From an uncultured Sphingomonas sp. (GTDB lineage Bacteria; Pseudomonadota; Alphaproteobacteria; Sphingomonadales; Sphingomonadaceae), in the NCBI RefSeq assembly GCF_913062585.1, contig NZ_CAJXWX010000010.1, positions 1-64,000 on the forward strand: 64,000 nt of DNA. The letters are read 5' to 3'. Every line of letters begins with the position of its first letter. Positions within the stretch are counted from its first letter, which is position 1. Below are positions 53,966 to 61,246 of the stretch, in pieces. A program made the position numbers and the translations under genes. The notes beneath the pieces were generated by a model. The model was not told the DNA's origin and made no database searches. It was given only the letters and a program-made list of their open reading frames with translations.

Positions 53966-54499
53966 ATGGCAGCATCCCTGTTCCTTCTTGTCGCGGTGAT
54001 CCTGGCCTTCGCCGGTGGCGGTGGCCCCTGGATGCTGATCGCGACCGTGGCAGCGGCGACGGCGGCGGGGACGCGGCTGCCCGATCTCGACACGCCGCTC
54101 CAACTCCAGCACCGTAGTGCGCTGGTCCACAGCATACTGCCCTTTTATATCGCGACGCTCGATGCGCGGACCTGGCCGGTCGCGGCGGGACTGGGGTTCG
54201 GGGTGGGCTTCCATCTGGCCGCCGACCTGTTTCCCGGCACGATGCGGGGCTTTGCGACGATCAAGCTGCCGCTGATCGGGTCGATCGGCGCCTTTCCGTC
54301 CTATGCCTGGATCGCCGTGAACGCGCTGGCCAATCTGATCAGCGCGCTCCTCATATTGGAGCGGATCGCAGCAGACCGGGTAGCGGCCTGCGCGTTAGGC
54401 GCGACGGCAGTGCTGGGCGGGGGCTATCTACTACGCGCCCAGGGTGGGCTTTATGCGCTGGCGGGGATCGTCGGACTGGGCTGGTGGTGGCTGCGTTAG
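53966..54499 (+). CDS. inner-membrane protein, YdjM-like metal-dependent hydrolase family
   Basis: A 177-residue protein with about four to five hydrophobic segments. The motif LPDLDTPLQLQHRSALVHS combines a PDxD site with HRxxxHS, as in the YdjM/DUF457 membrane family of supposed metal-dependent hydrolases; FHLAADLFPG gives the later H-x3-D pair. Function not established. Preceded by its own promoter-sized gap and divergent from the LuxR-type gene. Confidence 0.68.
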   Translation: MAASLFLLVAVILAFAGGGGPWMLIATVAAATAAGTRLPDLDTPLQLQHRSALVHSILPFYIATLDARTWPVAAGLGFGVGFHLAADLFPGTMRGFATIKLPLIGSIGAFPSYAWIAVNALANLISALLILERIAADRVAACALGATAVLGGGYLLRAQGGLYALAGIVGLGWWWLR

Positions 54500-54600
54500 G
54501 GGATGATTGGCCTTCGCGGCGAATTGCGATAGATGCTCTGCCACTGCCGCCGAGAAGCAGGATCAACGGGAGCGGATGCCGGACCATAAACCGGATCCCC

Positions 54601-55242
54601 ATGACCGCAGCCACCGCGCCCGACGCCCAGCCTCTGCCCAGCCCGATCGGGCGCCCCCACAGCCTGCTCGAGGATGCCTATGCGATCTTCATCGGCTGCA
54701 CGCTGCTGATCGTCGGGCTGGTGTTCCTGAAGGCGGCGGGGCTGGTGACGGGCGGGATCGCAGGGGTCGCACTGCTCCTGTCCTATCTGATCCCGCTCCC
54801 GGCGGGCGTGCTGTTCACGCTGGTCAACATCCCCTTCTTCCTATTCGCGCACAAGGTGATGGGCGCGCGGTTCGCGGTGAAGACAGTGCTGGTCAATATC
54901 GGCATCGGTATCGCCTCGGCGGTCACGCGCGTCTCGGTGCATGTCGATGCCGTCCACCCGGCCTTTGCCGCGCTGGTCGGGGGAACCGTAATCGGGATGG
55001 GCATCCTGTCGCTCGCCCGGCATCAGGCCGGGGTCGGGGGGACCGGGGTCATCACCATCTGGCTCTATCGCAAGCGGGGCTGGAACATGGGACTGACCCA
55101 AGTCGCGCTCGACGTGGTCATCCTGTCGATGGCGATCCCCGTCGTCACCGGCCAGCAGCTTATCTGGTCCGCCATCAGCGCGGCGGCGATCAGCCTGATC
55201 CTCTTCGCCTGGCATCGCCCCGGTCTCTACACCGGCGGCTGA
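54601..55242 (+). CDS. YitT family membrane protein
   Basis: A 213-residue polytopic protein of the YitT/DUF161 family: AIFIGCTLLIVGLVFLKAAG, LVTGGIAGVALLLSYLIPLP, NIPFFLFAHKVMGARFAVKT and GGTVIGMGILSLARHQAGVGGTG. The conserved TGG(I)AG and GGTG segments suggest a transporter-like membrane domain. The DUF2179 C-terminal domain of Bacillus YitT is absent. The ATG at 54601 is preferred over longer frames that overlap the preceding gene. No role known. Confidence 0.85.
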   Translation: MTAATAPDAQPLPSPIGRPHSLLEDAYAIFIGCTLLIVGLVFLKAAGLVTGGIAGVALLLSYLIPLPAGVLFTLVNIPFFLFAHKVMGARFAVKTVLVNIGIGIASAVTRVSVHVDAVHPAFAALVGGTVIGMGILSLARHQAGVGGTGVITIWLYRKRGWNMGLTQVALDVVILSMAIPVVTGQQLIWSAISAAAISLILFAWHRPGLYTGG

Positions 55243-55251
55243 CCCAAGACT

Positions 55252-56160
55252 TCAGGTGGCCGATCGCAGCATCGTTGCCACCTGCCCGCCGATCGCCTCG
55301 GCACCCGCCGCATTGGGGTGGATATTGTCCTGGAACATCGTCTTGCGGTCGACCTGCGTGACGGTGACGGGCACCCCCGCCTGCGACAACATCGCGAACA
55401 GCCGGTCCCTGGCGGCCTGACGCGCAGGCGTCAGCGGCTCGCGACCGTCATGGTACAGGACCATCAGGCGCAGATGGTCGCGCGCCGCCTGATCGACGAA
55501 CTGGCGCACCTGCTGCTGGACGCGCGCTTCCCAGACCGGATCGACGGTCGCCCCGTCGCCCGATCCCGCATCGGCCCCGCTGCGGCCCAGCCCCAGGCGC
55601 GGTACGACATAGCGGGTCGCGACCTCCCATAGCGCGAAGGGCGGATTATGGCCGGGGAAAGCAGGATTGCGTCCGATCTGGCTCGAATCATTGGGCCCCT
55701 GATCCAGGTCCATATGGTTGATCGTCCACACGATCGTTTCGGCACCCAACAGGCCATGCTGGTGCAGCCAGCGCACCTCGTCGAACAGCGACCAGCCGCC
55801 CGCCGACACGTTCACGATCTCCGCGCGACGGCCCTGTTCGGCCAGGCGCCGCTGGGCGACCGCGGGAAAGGTCTGGTCGTCGTTCATCATCGCGCCGCCA
55901 TAGGCGACCGAATCGCCCAGCACGATGATGCGGTGCGTATCCGCCGCCGGACGCGCCGCGACCTCGGGACCGCGCGTGCCGATCCGGTTGACGGTGATGG
56001 TGTGGCCCAGCCGTTCGAGATGCTGGTCGGGCACCATCTCATAGCCCGATTGCGCCGGACGATAGAGAAGCGGCCGGCCGAAGCCATAATGGCGCGCCGC
56101 CAGTTCGGCCGCCACGCACACCAAAATCAGGGCGATCACGCCCCGCAACGCCCAGCGCAT
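55252..56160 (-). CDS. SGNH/GDSL-type hydrolase, membrane-anchored
   Basis: A 302-residue protein with an N-terminal anchor (LRGVIALILVCVAAELAARH). The SGNH catalytic blocks are present in order: nucleophile Ser in IIVLGDSVAYGG, Gly in NVSAGGWSLF, Asn in TINHMD and the Asp-x2-His pair in DNIHPNAAG. Such enzymes de-acylate or acylate sugars and lipids in the periplasm. It converges with the YitT gene after nine bases. Confidence 0.83.
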   Translation of the reverse strand: MRWALRGVIALILVCVAAELAARHYGFGRPLLYRPAQSGYEMVPDQHLERLGHTITVNRIGTRGPEVAARPAADTHRIIVLGDSVAYGGAMMNDDQTFPAVAQRRLAEQGRRAEIVNVSAGGWSLFDEVRWLHQHGLLGAETIVWTINHMDLDQGPNDSSQIGRNPAFPGHNPPFALWEVATRYVVPRLGLGRSGADAGSGDGATVDPVWEARVQQQVRQFVDQAARDHLRLMVLYHDGREPLTPARQAARDRLFAMLSQAGVPVTVTQVDRKTMFQDNIHPNAAGAEAIGGQVATMLRSAT

Positions 56161-56314
56161 AACCCGCTCCGATGGATGCCGGGCGGGATCGCTGCGAAGG
56201 CGATCCGGCCCCTGTCATGCCATCGTTAGGTCGGCGTAACGAAGTGGTCGTGCGGCGATGCCTCCGTTTCGGCTGCATCTTCAGGCACGGTCGCCACTCG
56301 GGGGGGGGCCATTG

Positions 56315-56516
56315 CTCCCTCGCCCCTCTCTGAGGGGAGAGGGTTGCGCAGAGTTGGTCTTTGCGAGAGCAAAGGCTTAGTCGGCGCTGGGTGAGGGGTG
56401 GGTGCGCGAAGCGCGCGCGAGCCGAAGGCTCGCTCGCCCCCTCACCCAAGCTGCGCTAGCCAGCAAAGCTGGCAAGCTCCGCTAACCCTCTCCCCTGTCC
56501 AGGGGAGAGGGAAAGA
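56315..56516. repeat. family B long palindromic repeat, copy 2
   Basis: About 200 bases matching copy 1: CCCTCGCCCCTCTCTGAGGG, GTTGGTCTTTGCGAGAGCAA, TTAGTCGGCGCTGGGTGAGG, then a diverged centre, then CCCCTCACCCAAGCTGCGCT and CCTCTCCCCTGTCCAGGGGA. It fills most of the gap of 395 bases between the SGNH hydrolase and asd. Confidence 0.8.
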
Positions 56517-56555
56517 AAAGACCGCCTTGAATGCAAGCCAAGGCAGGCCGGATCG

Positions 56556-57584
56556 TCAGTCGCCCTTCTTCAGGTGACGGCGGCCGAGCAGTTCGGCGAT
56601 CTGCACGGCGTTCAGCGCGGCGCCTTTCCGCAGATTGTCCGACACGCACCACAGCGACAGGCCGTTATCGACCGTCGAATCCTCGCGGACACGGCTGATG
56701 AAGGTCGCATAGTCGCCGACGCATTCGACCGGGGTCACGTATCCGCCGTCCTCGCGCTTGTCGATCAGCATGACGCCAGGCGCCTCGCGCAGGATGTCCT
56801 GGGCTTCCTGGGCCGAGATCTCGTTCTCGAACTCGATGTTCAGTGCCTCGGAATGGCCGACGAACACCGGCACGCGGACGCAGGTGGCCGTCACCTTGAC
56901 CTTGGGGTCCAGGATCTTCTTGGTCTCGGCGACCATCTTCCACTCTTCCTTGGTCGAGCCGTCGTCCAGGAAGCTGTCGATGTGCGGGATCACGTTGAAG
57001 GCGATCTGCTTGGTGAACTTCTTGGGCTCGGCGGGGTCACCAACGAAGATGTTGCGGCTCTGCTCGAACAGCTCGTCCATGCCCGCCTTGCCCGCGCCCG
57101 ACACCGACTGATAGGTGGCGACGACGACGCGCTTGATCGTCGCCTTGTCGTGCAGCGGCTTCAGCGCCACGACCATCTGCGCGGTCGAGCAATTGGGGTT
57201 GGCGATGATGTTCTTGGCCGTGTAGCCGTCGATCGCGTCCGGGTTCACCTCGGGCACGATCAACGGCACGTCCGGGTCCATGCGATAGAGCGACGAATTG
57301 TCGATCACGACGCAGCCCGCCGCCGCGAACTTCGGCGCATAGACTTTGGTCGCGTCGCTGCCGATCGCGAACAGCGCGATGTCCCAGCCGGTGGGATCGA
57401 AATGCTCGATATTCTTGATGGTGAGCATCTTGCCGGTCTCACCATATTCGATCTGGTCGCCCTGGCTGCGCGACGAGGCGACGACCGCCAGCTCGTCGAT
57501 CGGGAATTCCCGCTCCGCCAGAATGTTGATCATTTCCCGGCCGACATTGCCCGTCGCCCCGGCGACCACCACGCGATAACCCAT
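56556..57584 (-). CDS. asd: aspartate-semialdehyde dehydrogenase
   Basis: Reduces aspartyl phosphate to the semialdehyde, the branch point to lysine/diaminopimelate, threonine and methionine. The 342-residue enzyme has the NADP motif VVAGATGNVGREM, the substrate-phosphate region, catalytic cysteine in IIANPNCSTAQM and VATYQSVSGAGKAG. The downstream histidine region (FVGHSEALNIEF) is also clear. It is followed at a distance by lysA, which is transcribed in the same direction from upstream. Confidence 0.96.
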   Translation of the reverse strand: MGYRVVVAGATGNVGREMINILAEREFPIDELAVVASSRSQGDQIEYGETGKMLTIKNIEHFDPTGWDIALFAIGSDATKVYAPKFAAAGCVVIDNSSLYRMDPDVPLIVPEVNPDAIDGYTAKNIIANPNCSTAQMVVALKPLHDKATIKRVVVATYQSVSGAGKAGMDELFEQSRNIFVGDPAEPKKFTKQIAFNVIPHIDSFLDDGSTKEEWKMVAETKKILDPKVKVTATCVRVPVFVGHSEALNIEFENEISAQEAQDILREAPGVMLIDKREDGGYVTPVECVGDYATFISRVREDSTVDNGLSLWCVSDNLRKGAALNAVQIAELLGRRHLKKGD

Positions 57585-57682
57585 TCAACCCTCCACTCGG
57601 AAGCCTGAGCCGGTAGCGACATTGCGCGGACACGTCCACCGGCTTTGCGAAAAGTGCGCATTGGGGACGGGCAAGCCGGGGT

Positions 57683-58969
57683 TTAGGCGGCCTGTCCCAG
57701 CGCTGGCACCTGCCACCAAGTGGGTATGGTCTGCGGACGGAGATCGGCCGCCGCCACACGGGGCGCGATGACGGCGAAGCGGTCGCCCTCTACCATCACC
57801 TCCGCCGCCAGCGCCCGGCTGTTGTAGCAGGATGCCATGGACGCGCCGTAAGCACCCGTGTCGCGGATCACCGCCAGATCACCCTCGCCCACCCGGTCGA
57901 TCAGCCGTGCCTTGGCGAACCGGTCGCTACTTTCGCAGACCGGGCCGACGACATGCGCCCGCATCGTGGCGCCATTCGGCGCGACCGCCGCGACCTCGTG
58001 CCAGGCATCGTAAAGCGCGGGTCTGGCCAGGTCGTTCATGCCTGCGTCCAGCACGACGAAGGGGCATGGCTCGCCGGGCTTGACCCACAGCACGCGGGTC
58101 AGCAGCACCCCAGCATGGGCGGCGATATAGCGCCCGGGCTCGAACATCAGCGTCACGTCCCAGTCGCGCGTGACCCGCGCGACCATCGCGCCATATGCCA
58201 CGACATCGGCATCCGCCCCGCCCCGATAGTCGACCCCCAGGCCACCGCCCAAATCGACATGGGTGATGCCATGCCCTCGCGCGCGCAGCGCCGCGACCAG
58301 TTCGCCGATCCGGCGATAGGCCGCCTCCAGCGCGTCCAGTCCCATGATCTGGCTGCCGATATGGACCGCCACGCCGTGCAGCATCAGGCCGGGGCGGGCC
58401 GCCAGCCGGTCATAAATGCCGGGCGCATCGGCGATCGGCACCCCGAACTTGCTGTCGCTGGTCCCGGTCGTGATCTTGGCATGGGTCCCTGCGTCGACAT
58501 TCGGATTGACCCGCAGCAGCGCGGGCGCATGTCGCTCGGACAGTTGGGCGAGCGCGGCCAGCACCTCGCCCTCGCGCTCGCCCTCCAGATTGATATGGCC
58601 GACCCCGGCCTGCAGCGCTTGGGCGAGTTCGCCCACCGTCTTGCCGACGCCCGAATAGACGATGCCGCCCGCGGGAATACCCGCCGACAGCGCCGCTGCC
58701 ATCTCGCCACCCGACACGATGTCGGCACCGTACCCCTCGTCCACCAGCAGCGTCAGGACGGCGCGTGACGGATTGGCCTTTACCGCAAAGGCCAGCGTCT
58801 TGCGCGGGACGGGTGCCAGCCCCTCCCGGAAGCGCCGCGCCGCCGCCCGCAAGGCACCCGCCGAATAGACATAGGTCGGCGTGCCCACTGCCTCGGCGAT
58901 ACGCACCAGCGAAACCCTTTCGGCATGCAGCACGCCGCCGCGCAGGGCAAAGCCCGGACCATCCGTCAC
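57683..58969 (-). CDS. lysA: diaminopimelate decarboxylase
   Basis: Last step of lysine synthesis, meso-diaminopimelate to lysine with PLP. The 428-residue protein has the PLP lysine in LAFAVKANPSRAVL, VDIGGG-type glycine loop THVDLGGGLGVDY, FEPGRYIAAHAG and the substrate cysteine in VGPVCESSDRFA. The GTG at 58969 is chosen: it overlaps the preceding stop (GTGA) and matches family N-termini. It is the last gene of a four-gene coupled cluster. Confidence 0.95.
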   Translation of the reverse strand: MTDGPGFALRGGVLHAERVSLVRIAEAVGTPTYVYSAGALRAAARRFREGLAPVPRKTLAFAVKANPSRAVLTLLVDEGYGADIVSGGEMAAALSAGIPAGGIVYSGVGKTVGELAQALQAGVGHINLEGEREGEVLAALAQLSERHAPALLRVNPNVDAGTHAKITTGTSDSKFGVPIADAPGIYDRLAARPGLMLHGVAVHIGSQIMGLDALEAAYRRIGELVAALRARGHGITHVDLGGGLGVDYRGGADADVVAYGAMVARVTRDWDVTLMFEPGRYIAAHAGVLLTRVLWVKPGEPCPFVVLDAGMNDLARPALYDAWHEVAAVAPNGATMRAHVVGPVCESSDRFAKARLIDRVGEGDLAVIRDTGAYGASMASCYNSRALAAEVMVEGDRFAVIAPRVAAADLRPQTIPTWWQVPALGQAA

Positions 58970-59214
58970 GACCGCCGCCCCCGACGCAGGCGCGCGGCAT
59001 GGATCGCCTCCGCCGTGTGATAATGGCCGCGCCGCTCGGCCCGAAGCGCCTGGACCAGCCGCTTGCCGTTCAGCAACAAGGTCATGCCGCCCAGCGCGAC
59101 CAGGAACCAGAACAGCGCGAGCAGCGATCCGCTCGGCTCCATGAGGGTGGCCGCCGCTGCACCCAGCATCATCGCGCCGCCCAGCGAACGCCAGGCCATA
59201 TCCCGTCCCGTCAT
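58966..59214 (-). CDS. small two-helix membrane protein upstream of lysA
   Basis: An 82-residue protein with two hydrophobic stretches (SLGGAMMLGAAAATLMEP and LLALFWFLVALGGMTLLL) and a basic C-terminal tail (AARLRRGRRS). It overlaps the upstream gene by ATGA and lysA by GTGA, which is strong evidence of translation. No family recognised. Confidence 0.75.
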   Translation of the reverse strand: MTGRDMAWRSLGGAMMLGAAAATLMEPSGSLLALFWFLVALGGMTLLLNGKRLVQALRAERRGHYHTAEAIHAARLRRGRRS

Positions 59215-59648
59215 GCCGTGATCTCCCGGGCACATCGCCCCTCGACCGGATCGCCGATCACCGATGTCCCCGCCGCCGCCAGCGCGGGTGCCAGACCGCC
59301 ATGGCGGTGGCACATCACGATATCCGCCGGGAATTCCCGCTCGCTCGCCAGGGCATCGACCGGATCGGCGCGCTCGAAGACAAGGCCCATGCCCGCATCG
59401 CGGTGCCGGAGCGCCGCCGCGCGGGCGCGACCGATCAGTGCGGGCGAGCCGCCGATGCCGCGCCCCTCGATCGCGGTGAAGCCCATCGCGCGGGCCCGTT
59501 CGGCCACCGCGATCAGGAAACCGCCAGCGCCGCAATCGGCGTCGACGATCCGCACGGCGCGGCGACGCCGCTCGCGCAAGGAACACAAGGCCGCCTCGAC
59601 GGCTGGCCAGCGGGGATCGTGTCGGTATCGCGTCATGGTGTGCATCAC
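59211..59648 (-). CDS. methyltransferase-like protein, short
   Basis: A 145-residue protein with a class I methyltransferase motif I-like segment (RIVDADCGAGGFLIAVAERA) and FTAIEGRGIGGSPALIGRAR in the motif II position, then DIVMCHRHGGLAP in motif IV. The C-terminal half of a normal methyltransferase is absent, so it may be a reduced or non-catalytic member. The GTG at 59648 overlaps the previous stop; ATGs at 59645 and 59636 are alternatives. Coupled to the next gene by ATGA. Confidence 0.7.
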   Translation of the reverse strand: MMHTMTRYRHDPRWPAVEAALCSLRERRRRAVRIVDADCGAGGFLIAVAERARAMGFTAIEGRGIGGSPALIGRARAAALRHRDAGMGLVFERADPVDALASEREFPADIVMCHRHGGLAPALAAAGTSVIGDPVEGRCAREITA

Positions 59649-59893
59649 GCGGCCTGCGACAGCGGAAGGGGATCGAAGGACACCAGCGGGATCAGCGTAT
59701 CGGTCGCGATCGCCACGCTGGCATGATAGATCTCGGCCTCCTCGGCGGCGTAACGCATCGCCGCGCTGCGAGAAACGAAACGGCCCTCCAACTGGCCCTC
59801 GCTATCCTGGACCAGCCAGTGACCGTCACGATCCTGGCCGACATAGATGAGCCGCGACGGGGGCACGGGCTCGGGGGAAACATCGGAACGCAT
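59645..59893 (-). CDS. small uncharacterised protein, DUF2188-like pattern
   Basis: An 82-residue protein from ATG 59893. The segment RLIYVGQDRDGHWLVQDSEG followed by RFVSRSAAMRYAAEEA resembles DUF2188-type proteins (HWxVxxEG then F-x3-xAxxxA). First gene of the coupled set ending in lysA. A duplicated upstream element lies 72-111 bases before it. Confidence 0.7.
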   Translation of the reverse strand: MRSDVSPEPVPPSRLIYVGQDRDGHWLVQDSEGQLEGRFVSRSAAMRYAAEEAEIYHASVAIATDTLIPLVSFDPLPLSQAA

Positions 59894-59964
59894 AAGGACT
59901 TGCAACCTCTGCCGATCGGGCGAACCATCGCCCGCCGCCATCAGCTACGCCCCGCCCCATAGGG

Positions 59965-60004
59965 TTTCGAGAGCGATTTCCGGCTATCGCATAGCGGTGG
60001 CATA
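59965..60004 (-). promoter_or_regulatory. duplicated upstream element, copy 1
   Basis: On the minus strand this reads TTATGCCACCGCTATGCGAT followed by AGCCGGAAATCGCTCTCG. The same pattern occurs at 60325-60369 before the next small gene. Positions 72-111 bases upstream of a start and the duplication suggest a shared promoter or operator. Confidence 0.5.
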
Positions 60005-60024
60005 ATGTCGGCGGCGCCGACCGC

Positions 60025-60279
60025 TCAGACCCGCCGCCAGCGCGCGCTAACCCGTACCTCGTCAACAAAGATGTGGCCGCCCAGCACGGTCAACGCGCTG
60101 CCCATGCTACCGGCCAGAAAACCGAGCGTCGCGACCGCATATCCGGCCAGTCCGGCGCGGCCGCCATGCGACACCATGACGACCAGATGCGCGATCATCC
60201 GCCAGGCGAGCACGCACAGCCCGAGCCCCAGCAACCGCAGCGCCCATGCCTGCCACCATGTCCGAACCCGTGCCGCCAT
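60025..60279 (-). CDS. small membrane protein
   Basis: An 84-residue protein from ATG 60279 with an N-terminal amphipathic helix (ARVRTWWQAWALRLLGLGLC), a first membrane helix, SHGGRAGLAGYAVATLGFLA and a second one ending near GGHIFVDEVRVSARWRRV. No family recognised. Shares a ~40-base upstream element with the following small gene. Confidence 0.65.
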   Translation of the reverse strand: MAARVRTWWQAWALRLLGLGLCVLAWRMIAHLVVMVSHGGRAGLAGYAVATLGFLAGSMGSALTVLGGHIFVDEVRVSARWRRV

Positions 60280-60324
60280 ACCGCCTCCTTCGACGGCCCA
60301 GCGGCTAATCGGGGCCCGCATAGC

Positions 60325-60369
60325 AATGCGAGAGCGATTCCGGCCTTTCGCATAGCGCCCGCATAAAGT
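60325..60369 (-). promoter_or_regulatory. duplicated upstream element, copy 2
   Basis: On the minus strand this reads TTTATGCGGGCGCTATGCGA then AAGGCCGGAATCGCTCTCG, matching copy 1 at most positions. A second GCTATGCG follows about 30 bases later. It lies 46-90 bases before the small membrane-protein gene. Confidence 0.5.
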
Positions 60370-60381
60370 CGGGCCATGACC

Positions 60382-61098
60382 TCAGTCGTGGGTACTCGCG
60401 CGCCAAGTGGCGTGGGCGATGCCATGGACCGCCTGGAAATGGTCGGTGATCCGGTCCAGTTCGGCCGCCTCGACGATGGTGGCGGTCAGCACCGCCATCA
60501 CCCGGACCTGTTCGTCGCCCTGTTCCTCGATATCCAGCTCGCCGACGGGCAGGCCGGCGCCCTCGAGATGCTCGACCAGCAGATCGCCGACCGGCCCCGC
60601 CTCGGCCGCACTGGTGGTCAAGCTGACCGAATAGGTCGCTTCGACATGGCGTCCCTCAACCGGGATACGGTTGATCGCGTCGACCAGCGGACGCAGCGCG
60701 GTATTGGCCACCAGGACCATGACGGTCAGCAGCACCGCCTCCGCCACCATGTCGCTGCCCGCGATCGAGCCGACCGCCGCCGAGCACCAGAGGGTCGCGG
60801 CGGTGTTCAGCCCGCGGACGTTCATCCCCTCCTTCATGATGACGCCCGCACCCAGAAATCCGATGCCGGAGACGACATAGGCGATGATGCGGATCGACTC
60901 GACATCGCCGCCCAGCCGCTGCCCCAGATCGACGAACGCCGCCGCGCCGATTGCGACAAGGGCATTGGTGCGCAGGCCCGCCGTGCGCTGACGATATTGC
61001 CGTTCGGCGCCGATCAGCGTGCCGAGGACGAAGGCGGTCAGATAGCTGACCACCGTGTCGAGAAAGGGCCAGAGGTGGAAGGTCTTCAGGAATGCCAT
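60382..61098 (-). CDS. MgtC/SapB family membrane protein
   Basis: A 238-residue protein with the family motif LGTLIGAERQYRQRTAGLRT in the first helix pair, GIGFLGAGVIMKEG and GLNTAATLWCSAAVGS, and a C-terminal ACT-like domain of about 100 residues. MgtC proteins affect magnesium-limited growth and, in pathogens, the F-type ATPase and intracellular survival; here the role is open. ATG 61098 is chosen over a TTG two codons upstream. Confidence 0.88.
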   Translation of the reverse strand: MAFLKTFHLWPFLDTVVSYLTAFVLGTLIGAERQYRQRTAGLRTNALVAIGAAAFVDLGQRLGGDVESIRIIAYVVSGIGFLGAGVIMKEGMNVRGLNTAATLWCSAAVGSIAGSDMVAEAVLLTVMVLVANTALRPLVDAINRIPVEGRHVEATYSVSLTTSAAEAGPVGDLLVEHLEGAGLPVGELDIEEQGDEQVRVMAVLTATIVEAAELDRITDHFQAVHGIAHATWRASTHD

Positions 61099-61113
61099 GG
61101 TCAAATCCGTACA

Positions 61114-61242
61114 TCCTCCCCGTTACGGGGAGGTGGCAGCGCGCCAGCGCTGACGGAGGGGGCGTGCCGCATGGGTTTACCCTAGCGGCCAGCCCCCTCC
61201 ACCATGCTGCGCATGGTCCCCCTCCCCGTGCCGGGGAGGATT
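61114..61242. repeat. family A hairpin repeat
   Basis: CCTCCCCGTTACGGGGAGG, a GCGCGCCAGCGCTGAC hairpin, then CCCCCTCCACCATGCTGCGC and CCTCCCCGTGCCGGGGAGG. The block lies between the MgtC gene and the end of the peptidase gene, five bases from the latter's stop. Confidence 0.78.
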
Positions 61243-61246
61243 GGGA

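Noticed and set aside
57683..59233. Extended start of lysA at 59233
   Set aside because: The added residues are the out-of-frame reading of the small membrane-protein gene, which has its own coupled start and stop.
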